From Clostridium sp. (GTDB lineage Bacteria > Bacillota > Clostridia > Acetivibrionales > Acetivibrionaceae), in contig JAAYTO010000170.1 of assembly GCA_012523755.1 (NCBI GenBank), positions 1 to 34,686 of the forward strand: a DNA stretch of 34,686 nt. The letters run 5' to 3'. Positions 19,792-27,647 of this stretch are shown one piece after another. The position numbers and the translations under genes were made by a program. The notes below the pieces were generated by a model that was not told where the DNA came from, ran no database searches, and saw only the letters and a list, made by a program, of their open reading frames with translations. The number at the start of each line of letters is the position of its first letter. The first letter of the stretch is position 1.

Positions 19792-21453
19792 ATGGATCAT
19801 GGTTACCTCGAAAGGTTTGAGTTTGATTATGAAAGTGATGCATCGGGAAGTTTTCTTATAGTAAATGCTGATGCCGATGAAAAAGTGCTTACATATCAGA
19901 TTGAAATGATAAAAAACAATCCCAATAAGAATATTCTGCCAGTGAGTCTGATACAAAAAGACTCAAAGTACCAGTTTCGTTATAGCATTACATCCAGCTT
20001 GGCTTTATCCCAGTATCTTAAACGTAATAAACTAAAAAGGGATGAGTTTATCGATATTTTTTACGATATTACCAAAACAATCCTTGACTCTAAGAGTTAC
20101 CTGTTATCGGACAAGGCATTTATCATAAATAAGGAATATATTTATATAAATCCGGACAGTATGGAGGTTGCTTTGGTTTACCTTCCTTTAAATTTTGATA
20201 TTAATATAAATGAAATCCTAAAGAATTTTACAATAAACTTTATAATGTATGGGTCAAATATTGAAGAAAGCAGTAATGACAACTTTATTCAGAGGATCTT
20301 GTATTTATTGAAATCAGACACCTTTAATATTCTGGAGCTTAACAATCTTTTAAGAGAATTAAAAGCAAAACGTGAAACAGCACAGATGGACGTACATCAG
20401 CATTCTGATAAAAACCTGCCCGATGTGGAAAATCCGTCCCCAAATATTTTGGAGCCAAAAGCATTTATACAAGGGAGTGAGACAACAAAATCCAGTGTGA
20501 AAAGACCTGAAAACAAAAAGCCGGTAACGGCAAAACCTGAAGCAACAAAACCAAAAACCTGCAGGCCACAAATTCCAAAACCGCAAATACCCAAGCCAAA
20601 AGTGCCAAAACCACAAATACCGGGTTCTCGAATGCCGAAACCACGGACAAATGCTCTGATTCCCAATACAAAAAATGATAATACTGCAAGCCGTCCAAGG
20701 GAAATTAAAATGAGGTATAAAACCAGTGTTATAGTTTTGGGTGGCATACTTCAGGGAATCATGTTATTTTGTTCAATTTTACTGCTTACATCCGGGGTCA
20801 TGGATTCATTGGAAAATGATATGGCAATAAATATTATCGGTGTCGGTATGCTAGTTGGGGCCGCAAGTTATCTGGTGTGGAAAACTCTACTGGTTGAAAA
20901 AAATAAAGTTGAAAACATTTCTACAATAAAAAAATCCTCTGCAGTTGCCAAACAACAGCTTGACGGGCAAAAAAAAGAACCTGTATTTGTGCCTGACAGG
21001 AAAAACAGTCCTTTGGCTGAGGGTATAAAGCCTGAGAGGGGGCGGGAACAATCTCTTGCAGTTAATTTATTTAAAGCAGCGGACAGAACAGTTATAATTC
21101 AACCGAAGGATTATAATAAAACCATGTTCCTCAGTTCAAAGGAAAAAGCATATCCTTACCTCGAAGGGAAAAACAGTAGTGCCCGGGAAAAGATAATTAT
21201 TAATAGATCCAACTTTATTATTGGGAGGTTGCCGGGCAAGGCAGATTACATAAGCAAGAACAATGCTGTCGGTAAAGTACATGCCGAGATAATATCTAGG
21301 GATGGATGTTATTTTGTTAAAGATTTGAATTCCCTCAACGGTACTTTTATAAATGCTAAAAGACTGACCAGTAATATGGAGTATGAGATAAAAAATAACG
21401 ACATAATCACTTTTGCCAACAGTGAATATGTATTTATAATTCCAGATGTATAA
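19792..21453 (+). CDS. FHA-domain membrane protein with Pro/Lys-rich linker
   Basis: C-terminal FHA motifs (IIGRLPGKADYISKNNAVGKVHAEI..YFVKDLNSLNGTFIN); two TM segments; AAGGAGG RBS. Confidence 0.88.
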   Translation: MDHGYLERFEFDYESDASGSFLIVNADADEKVLTYQIEMIKNNPNKNILPVSLIQKDSKYQFRYSITSSLALSQYLKRNKLKRDEFIDIFYDITKTILDSKSYLLSDKAFIINKEYIYINPDSMEVALVYLPLNFDININEILKNFTINFIMYGSNIEESSNDNFIQRILYLLKSDTFNILELNNLLRELKAKRETAQMDVHQHSDKNLPDVENPSPNILEPKAFIQGSETTKSSVKRPENKKPVTAKPEATKPKTCRPQIPKPQIPKPKVPKPQIPGSRMPKPRTNALIPNTKNDNTASRPREIKMRYKTSVIVLGGILQGIMLFCSILLLTSGVMDSLENDMAINIIGVGMLVGAASYLVWKTLLVEKNKVENISTIKKSSAVAKQQLDGQKKEPVFVPDRKNSPLAEGIKPERGREQSLAVNLFKAADRTVIIQPKDYNKTMFLSSKEKAYPYLEGKNSSAREKIIINRSNFIIGRLPGKADYISKNNAVGKVHAEIISRDGCYFVKDLNSLNGTFINAKRLTSNMEYEIKNNDIITFANSEYVFIIPDV

Positions 21454-21500
21454 AACAAATCTGAAGAAAAGAGTCCCGGAAACTCAAGTTTAGAAAGTAC

Positions 21501-21588
21501 AGAGCCTGTATATACTTCGTGGGGTCGGGCAAAACTCACTTCGTGAGAATAGATGCTCTTCCTTCTCCACGTTGCATTAACAGGCTCT
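21501..21588. other. Three-helix inverted-repeat structure of unknown function
   Basis: AGAGCCTGT/ACAGGCTCT (9 bp), CGTGGGG/CTCCACG (7 pairs incl. one G-T), CTCAC-TTC-GTGAG hairpin, nested. Confidence 0.5.
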
Positions 21589-21699
21589 ACAACTTGTTTT
21601 ATATCGTTTCTTCCACGTTTTTTCATTATCATTTCCTTAAATCCATGGCCGAGGCGGAAAAAACAGTCGCTGATTATGCCAGGGAAAAAATCTTGTATA

Positions 21700-21981
21700 T
21701 CAGCATTATGTCCCAGCAGACTCTTTTGTACGTTTGTTTGGAAGTAAGCAAAAATTTGGAATGTTGATGGCTTCTACTATCGGTGTCCTGCTATATGTAT
21801 GCGGCGGAGGAACGATTCCCCTGCTTGTGGAATGGCTGGGTGCCGGCAAGAGTATGGGAACTGCGGCAGGATAGGCAGTCATACAGCCCGGTGTGGCTTA
21901 CACCATAAAATGTGCCTGCAAGCAGCTTCACTACATCGAGACGAGAAATTGCTTGTGCTATTGCAAGAAGGATAAATCAAG
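21700..21981 (+). pseudogene. Remnant of a permease (ArsP/YraQ-like, DUF318-type)
   Basis: Readable frame VPADSFVRLFGSKQKFGMLMASTIGVLLYVCGGGTIPLLVEWLGAGKSMGTAAG* (from 21710, stop 21872-21874), then AVIQPGVAYTIKC...; no intact ORF. Confidence 0.6.
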
Positions 21982-22113
21982 GTGAAAACGTTAAGTATGG
22001 ATTCATATTATGATAGATACCAAATGGACGGTTCGAAACCACTGAAAAACACTAAATAATAAATGCTAGATATTCAACAAATTCCTATGAATATATAGCA
22101 AAAAAACCCTTAA

Positions 22114-22638
22114 ATGGATACAAAAGACATACCTGAAATTCCACCAGAGCTTCCTGAACTATATTATACTGTTTTTGACTTTAATGTAGATGAAGTATAT
22201 TATAGCGTAGACAATGATATTAAGAAAGGAGCATCGCTAAAAGCTTTTACTGATGCGAATTCATATAGCTGGCCGGAAGAATTGATTGAAATTAATGAAA
22301 ATGAAGAGTGCATAGTTTTCTTTACGAAAGTTAAGCCTATGGCTGAAGATGTAGCAAAATCGTATGAGATAGCTGATTATGTTTTGACTAATCCAGTTAA
22401 TCTTATATTTAAGAAAAACAAAGATGGTTATGATATTCCAAAGCATTTAAAACAATTGGCAAAAACTGGTAAACAGATAGACGAAGATGAATTAGAAATA
22501 AATCCCGATACAATGGATCAAAAAGAGATAATAAAGAGAAATAGACGAAAGGATTTTTTAGTTGTAAAGGATGAAAACACTCTAAAGGAAGAACTAAGGA
22601 AAGTTATTAAAAATACTAAAGGAGGGAAGAAAAAATGA
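22114..22638 (+). CDS. Hypothetical protein (174 aa)
   Basis: Intact ORF, acidic N-terminus and Lys-rich C-terminus, weak RBS; possibly 5'-truncated. Confidence 0.5.
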   Translation: MDTKDIPEIPPELPELYYTVFDFNVDEVYYSVDNDIKKGASLKAFTDANSYSWPEELIEINENEECIVFFTKVKPMAEDVAKSYEIADYVLTNPVNLIFKKNKDGYDIPKHLKQLAKTGKQIDEDELEINPDTMDQKEIIKRNRRKDFLVVKDENTLKEELRKVIKNTKGGKKK

Positions 22639-22773
22639 TTAAAACGGGATTAAGATTGTCTTTGTCATTTTTTTATTGCTTTGATTTTGATATTACAAAT
22701 GTCATTAGTTAATACAATAGACACTCAAAAAGTAGCAATTGAAGAAAAGTGTATTTCTGGAGCACCTGATTAG
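22635..22773 (+). pseudogene. Small exported-peptide gene interrupted by a +1 frameshift in a T7 tract
   Basis: ATGA overlap with upstream stop; GGAGGG RBS; removing one T from 22668-22674 gives MIKTGLRLSLSFFIALILILQMSLVNTIDTQKVAIEEKCISGAPD*. Confidence 0.5.
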
Positions 22774-22911
22774 GTCGGTAGACACAACTAACAAATAATA
22801 TAATAATTTCATGGGATATTGACAATTCCGGCCTGAACAATTAAAATAAAATCAATAATTTTAACTTTAGAATATGTAACGATAATTGAATTAAATTTTG
22901 TATACTGTATT

Positions 22912-23175
22912 TAAAGGCTATGAACGGGAGAAGTAACCAATACTGCCTTTAAGGGAGAAAGTGCCGTGACTGGAAGCACTTTTAAGGAAACAGGTTGGAG
23001 AAAGACCCCCGTGAGCTGGTTGATTGAAAGTAATTATACGACTAGATTGACCCGCAGGTTCTTGCGTTAAAAGGATGTAAAGTGGGCAGAACACATGATA
23101 GTGTTGCCTAGTAGGGTGGTACCGCGGGAATAAAGGCCTCTCGTCCCTGACGTCTTGTCAGACGGGAGGCTTTAA
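22912..23175 (+). promoter_or_regulatory. T-box leader upstream of hisS-aspS
   Basis: T-box AGGGTGGTACCGCGG at 23113-23127; 5' GGGAGAAGTAACC; terminator GCCTCTCGTCCCTGAC/GTCAGACGGGAGGC. Confidence 0.93.
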
Positions 23176-23181
23176 TTAATA

Positions 23182-23241
23182 GAATTTCACAGAGTGAAAG
23201 GACCAAAAAGCGATGGGAGCTTGATACCCCGGAGTTTTGTT
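23182..23241 (+). repeat. Leader repeat family, copy B
   Basis: GAATTTCACAGAGTGAAAGGACCAAAAAGCGATGGGAGCTTGATACCCCGGAGTTTTGTT. Confidence 0.65.
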
Positions 23242-23267
23242 AGAAAATATTCAAAAAATGGAGGTAT

Positions 23268-24524
23268 ATGATGTTAATACAGGCACTTAAAGGAACAAAG
23301 GATATACTACCGTCGGAGATTTACAAGTGGCAATATATTGAAAAAGAAATAGCCCGTCTTTGTTCGGATTACGGCTATAAGGAGATCCGTATCCCCGTAT
23401 TTGAACATACCGAGTTGTTTCAACGGGGAGTGGGTGATACTTCGGACATTGTGCAAAAGGAAATGTATACATTTTCCGACAAGGGCGGAAGGAGTATAAC
23501 GTTGCGGCCTGAGGGAACTGCAGGAGTTGCAAGAAGCTATATTGAGAATGGTATGGCATCGCTTCCGCAGCCAGTAAAGCTGTATTACAACATTACCGCC
23601 TACAGGTATGAAAATGTTCAAAAAGGCCGCTACAGGGAGTTTCACCAGTTCGGAGTTGAGGCTTTTGGATCCTATGGGCCTTCCATAGATGTTGAAATAA
23701 TAAGCATGCTGAGATTGCTGTTCAACAGACTGGGAATAAATCAGGTCAGGCTTAATATAAACAGTATAGGATGTCCTGTCTGTAGGGCAGAATACAACAA
23801 AAAACTCATGGACTACCTGAGGCCGAATCTGGATAAAATGTGCCCTACATGCAAAACAAGGTTTGAAAGGAATCCGCTGAGGATTATTGATTGCAAGGAA
23901 CAAGGCTGCAAAAAGATTACTGCGGGGGCACCAGCTCTTATTGATCATCTTTGTAGCGAGTGTAAAACCCACTTTGAGGGGTTGAAGGCCGGGCTTGACA
24001 ACCTTGAAATAGAGTATAGTGTTGACAAAAACATTGTAAGAGGGCTTGACTATTATACCAAAACCGTATTTGAGTTTGTATCGGACAATATCGGTGCTCA
24101 GGGTACCGTTTGCGGTGGTGGAAGATATGACGGCCTGATCGAAGAATTCGGTGGCAAGTCTACACCGGGAATAGGCTTTGCAATAGGGATGGAAAGGCTG
24201 TTAATGGTTATGGAAAACCAGGGAATTGAGATTCCGCAGCCGAAAGGCATAGATATATTTATTGCGGCTATAGGTGATAAGGCTCATAAGTATGCTGAAA
24301 AGAAGGTATATGAGCTAAGAAAAGAATCCCTTAGTGCCGAGAGGGATTTAATGGGAAAAAGCCTTAAGGCACAGATGAAGTACGCTGACAAACTCCAAGC
24401 AAAGTATTGTATTGTTTTGGGGGATGAAGAAATCGATTCCGGTAAAGCAGTGCTTAAAAACATGAAAACCGGTGAAGAGAAGGAAATAAGCCTTGACACA
24501 ATAATAGATCGATTGAAAATGTAA
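23268..24524 (+). CDS. hisS: Histidyl-tRNA synthetase
   Basis: ALKGTKDILPSE, TLRPEGTAGVAR, QFGVEAFG, GGGRYDGLIEEFGG class II motifs. Start may be the adjacent ATG at 23271. Confidence 0.95.
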   Translation: MMLIQALKGTKDILPSEIYKWQYIEKEIARLCSDYGYKEIRIPVFEHTELFQRGVGDTSDIVQKEMYTFSDKGGRSITLRPEGTAGVARSYIENGMASLPQPVKLYYNITAYRYENVQKGRYREFHQFGVEAFGSYGPSIDVEIISMLRLLFNRLGINQVRLNINSIGCPVCRAEYNKKLMDYLRPNLDKMCPTCKTRFERNPLRIIDCKEQGCKKITAGAPALIDHLCSECKTHFEGLKAGLDNLEIEYSVDKNIVRGLDYYTKTVFEFVSDNIGAQGTVCGGGRYDGLIEEFGGKSTPGIGFAIGMERLLMVMENQGIEIPQPKGIDIFIAAIGDKAHKYAEKKVYELRKESLSAERDLMGKSLKAQMKYADKLQAKYCIVLGDEEIDSGKAVLKNMKTGEEKEISLDTIIDRLKM

Positions 24525-24545
24525 TACAAAAGGGAGAGGATAAAT

Positions 24546-26327
24546 ATGGAAGAATCAATCTATGGATTAAAGAGAACACATATGTGTGCCGGGTTGGGCA
24601 TTAATGATGTAGGAAAAGATGTTACTGTTATGGGTTGGTGTCAAAGAACAAGAAACCTTGGAGGAGTTATATTTATAAACATCAGAGACAGAAGCGGCAT
24701 AATACAAACGGTGTACAACGATGAGAGCAATCCAGAAATTTTTGAAAAAGCCGAGACTGTCAGGGGTGAATATGTTCTCGCAGTAAGCGGTGTGGTTTCT
24801 AAAAGGGCTCCTGAAGCAATAAATCCGGAGATGGCTACCGGAGAGATTGAAATTATTGCAAAGGAACTTAGGATACTCAGCAGTGCTGAGACTCCGCCTA
24901 TGTATATTGAAGAAAATTCGGATGTAAATGAGGCCACTAGGCTTAAGTACAGATATATTGATTTGAGAAGACCGGATATGCAGCGAAATTTAATGTTAAG
25001 GCACAGGGTTTGTAAAATTGTACGGGATTACTATGATGAAAAGGGATTTTTAGAAATAGAGACTCCGATGCTTACAAAGAGTACTCCTGAGGGAGCAAGG
25101 GATTACCTTATACCTAGCAGGGTACATCCCGGTAAATTCTTTGCACTGCCGCAATCTCCCCAACTTTTTAAGCAGTTATTGATGGTTTCGGGCTTTGATA
25201 GATATTTCCAGATTGTAAAGTGCTTCAGGGATGAGGATCTAAGGGCGGACAGACAACCGGAATTTACCCAGATAGATTTGGAGATGTCCTTTGTAAATGT
25301 TGATGACGTGCTTTCCATAAATGAAGAGTTTATTAAAAGACTGTTCAAGGAAGCCTTAAATGTTGATATAGAGACTCCCTTTTTAAGGATGCCTTACAGG
25401 GAAGCTATGGAAAGGTTTGGATCCGACAAGCCTGATATACGGTTTGGATTAGAGCTTGTCAATGTATCGGATTTGGTTGAAAACTGCGGATTTAAAGTGT
25501 TTTCCGATGCCGTTAAAAACGGTGGAAGCGTTAGGGCAATAAATGCAAAAGGATGTGGCGAAAAATTCAAGCGTAAAGAAATAGATGCCTTGGTGGAACT
25601 GGTTAAGACATACGGTGCAAAGGGAATGGCATGGATAGTTGTGGAAGAGAACGGTCTTAAGTCCTCCATAACAAAATTCTTCAGTGAGGATGAGATGAAT
25701 GCAATTTTGCAAAGGGTTGAAGCAAAGCCCGGTGACCTGATATGCTTTGTTGCAGATAAGGATTCGGTGGTTTTTGATTCCTTGGGACAGCTGAGGCTGG
25801 AGATTGCAAGAAAGCTGGGACTTACGGACAGTAAGGAGTTTAAGCTTTTGTGGGTTACTGAGTTTCCCTTACTGGAATATGATGAAGAGGAAAAACGTTA
25901 TGTGGCAAAGCACCATCCTTTCACTTCACCTATGGATGAGGATATCGAATTGCTGGATACCGATCCGGGCAAGGTCAGGGCTAAAGCCTATGACATGGTA
26001 CTGAACGGAAACGAAATCGGAGGCGGAAGCATTAGAATTCACAGTCAGGAATTGCAGTCAAAGATGTTTAAGCTTTTAGGTTTTTCCGAAGAGGATGCGT
26101 GGGCAAGATTTGGATTCCTTCTTGAAGCCTTTAAGTATGGTACACCTCCCCACGGAGGAATGGCGTTTGGGCTTGACAGGCTAGTAATGCTTATGGCCGG
26201 AAGAAGCAGCATAAGGGATGTTATAGCATTTCCAAAGGTGCAGAATGCATCATGTCTTATGTCCAATGCACCGGATGATGTCGATCCGGAGCAGATTAAG
26301 GAACTGCATATAGAACTGGATCTATGA
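24546..26327 (+). CDS. aspS: Aspartyl-tRNA synthetase
   Basis: RTHMCAGL..VTVMGWCQRTRNLGGVIFINIRDRSG; PQSPQLFKQLLMVSGFDRYFQI; GMAFGLDRLVMLM. Confidence 0.96.
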   Translation: MEESIYGLKRTHMCAGLGINDVGKDVTVMGWCQRTRNLGGVIFINIRDRSGIIQTVYNDESNPEIFEKAETVRGEYVLAVSGVVSKRAPEAINPEMATGEIEIIAKELRILSSAETPPMYIEENSDVNEATRLKYRYIDLRRPDMQRNLMLRHRVCKIVRDYYDEKGFLEIETPMLTKSTPEGARDYLIPSRVHPGKFFALPQSPQLFKQLLMVSGFDRYFQIVKCFRDEDLRADRQPEFTQIDLEMSFVNVDDVLSINEEFIKRLFKEALNVDIETPFLRMPYREAMERFGSDKPDIRFGLELVNVSDLVENCGFKVFSDAVKNGGSVRAINAKGCGEKFKRKEIDALVELVKTYGAKGMAWIVVEENGLKSSITKFFSEDEMNAILQRVEAKPGDLICFVADKDSVVFDSLGQLRLEIARKLGLTDSKEFKLLWVTEFPLLEYDEEEKRYVAKHHPFTSPMDEDIELLDTDPGKVRAKAYDMVLNGNEIGGGSIRIHSQELQSKMFKLLGFSEEDAWARFGFLLEAFKYGTPPHGGMAFGLDRLVMLMAGRSSIRDVIAFPKVQNASCLMSNAPDDVDPEQIKELHIELDL

Positions 26328-26447
26328 TATTTGAATTTTTATTATAAGTAATGTAGATGCATTGTTAGAAAGCTCAGAATATGGCAGAGGAGTATCTCTT
26401 TTTAATACTTAAATGAAATATAAAATAACAATTATAAATATAATGGG

Positions 26448-26499
26448 ACTATAAGCGGAATATGTATATTAATTATCTACCTGCTTATAGTCTTTTTTT
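26448..26499 (+). terminator. Rho-independent terminator after aspS
   Basis: GACTATAAGC...GCTTATAGTC followed by a T7 run. Confidence 0.8.
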
Positions 26500-26506
26500 G
26501 TTAGTG

Positions 26507-26568
26507 GGATTTCACGAAGTGAAATGACCAAAAAGCGATGAGGGCTCGATGCCCCCGGAGCTTTTGTT
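26507..26568 (+). repeat. Leader repeat family, copy C
   Basis: GGATTTCACGAAGTGAAATGACCAAAAAGCGATGAGGGCTCGATGCCCCCGGAGCTTTTGTT. Confidence 0.65.
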
Positions 26569-26674
26569 GCCGGAGGGAATGATTGATTTAATTGAACCAT
26601 TCAAAATTCAGTCTACTTGAAAAATTAGTTTAGATTAGGTAGAATTTATTAATGTAGAGTTTATAAATATAAAA

Positions 26675-27256
26675 TTGGTTGATTCAAAGGGAGGAATTAT
26701 TACGTTAAAGAAACCTTTCATTAAAGAAGTATTGGATTGGTTATTGCATATATTAATTGCTGTGCTGATAGGTTTGTTTATAGTTAATTTTATAGCACAA
26801 ATAACCATTGTCAGCGGCAGTTCAATGAAAATAACACTTCACGACCGCGACCGCCTTATTATTGAAAAGATAAGTCCTAGATTTGGTAAGTTGAATAGAG
26901 GGGATATAGTAATCATAAATGATTATCCGGGTCTGGAAACGGAGAGAAAACCGATTATTAAAAGGGTAATCGGTATTGAGGGCGATGAGGTGGAAATTCT
27001 GGACGGAAAAGTACATGTAAACGGTGTTGTTCTTGAAGAGAACTATATTAATGCCGATTCCCTAGGAACTTTGGAGGTTGAACCTGAATATAGCAAAGTA
27101 ACTGTTCCCGAGGGGCATATATATGTACTGGGGGATAATAGGTTATGGGGTCAAAGCAAGGACAGCAGGACATTTGGAACGGTAAGTGTAAAAGATGTCG
27201 GAGGAAAGGCTGTTTTCAGGTTTTATCCTTTTAATAGGTTTGGGGTTCTGAATTAA
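26675..27256 (+). CDS. lepB: Signal peptidase I (start codon uncertain)
   Basis: SGSSM catalytic Ser box, RKPIIKRVIGIEGD (Lys box), VLGDNR..SKDSRTFG. TTG 26675 lies upstream of the RBS at 26688-26695. Confidence 0.88.
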   Translation: MVDSKGGIITLKKPFIKEVLDWLLHILIAVLIGLFIVNFIAQITIVSGSSMKITLHDRDRLIIEKISPRFGKLNRGDIVIINDYPGLETERKPIIKRVIGIEGDEVEILDGKVHVNGVVLEENYINADSLGTLEVEPEYSKVTVPEGHIYVLGDNRLWGQSKDSRTFGTVSVKDVGGKAVFRFYPFNRFGVLN

Positions 27257-27315
27257 TAAGTTATATAAAGTAATACTGTTCTATATTGAATAATTTAAGC
27301 TACTTCAAACCAAAG

Positions 27316-27428
27316 ACTAGTATAGTGTTTCTCAAATATTTATTCGATAAAAATCCTGCGAACTTGTTGAATCGTCAAGATTTTCGGATTTTCTTTTTGT
27401 ATAGATTATTTGTGAATACATTACTAGT
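27316..27428. mobile_element. MITE-like terminal inverted repeat element, copy 2
   Basis: Left ACTAGTATAGTGTTTCTCAAATA, right TATTTGTGAATACATTACTAGT; internal AAAAATCC...GGATTTT; 113 bp. Confidence 0.6.
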
Positions 27429-27647
27429 AGTAATAAATGTCAATGATATCGTTTTGGAACCTATTATGATATTATATATTAGAATAACAATTATATTAAC
27501 CTGTTGCGTGTTTATTAATAATGCAATAGGGGAAAAGGAGTACTAATTGGAGAATTATCGTATACAATGATTGATAGTTAAAATGCCATGGGGATAAGAT
27601 GTATGTTGAAAGGGGCGTGAATGTAGCTCTAATAGGCTGCGTTAACT

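Noticed and set aside
20560-20640. Short repeated CCAAAACCACAAATACC-type units that could suggest a CRISPR or tandem repeat array
   Set aside because: They are in-frame codons for the PKPQIP linker, irregular in spacing, with no spacers.
20359-20747. Cys/Phe/Gly-rich antisense ORFs opposite the FHA protein linker
   Set aside because: Repetitive shadow of the PKPQIP linker in the other strand.
21519-21767. 82-aa and 64-aa ORFs between the FHA gene and the permease remnant
   Set aside because: They overlap the three-helix structure and the pseudogene in the wrong frame; no domain or RBS.
23307-23972. 221-aa minus-strand ORF opposite hisS
   Set aside because: Entirely antisense to a confident hisS; no recognisable domain.
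27286-27546. 86-aa plus-strand ORF after lepB
   Set aside because: Much of it reads through the TIR element and its hairpin; no RBS, so probably not a gene.
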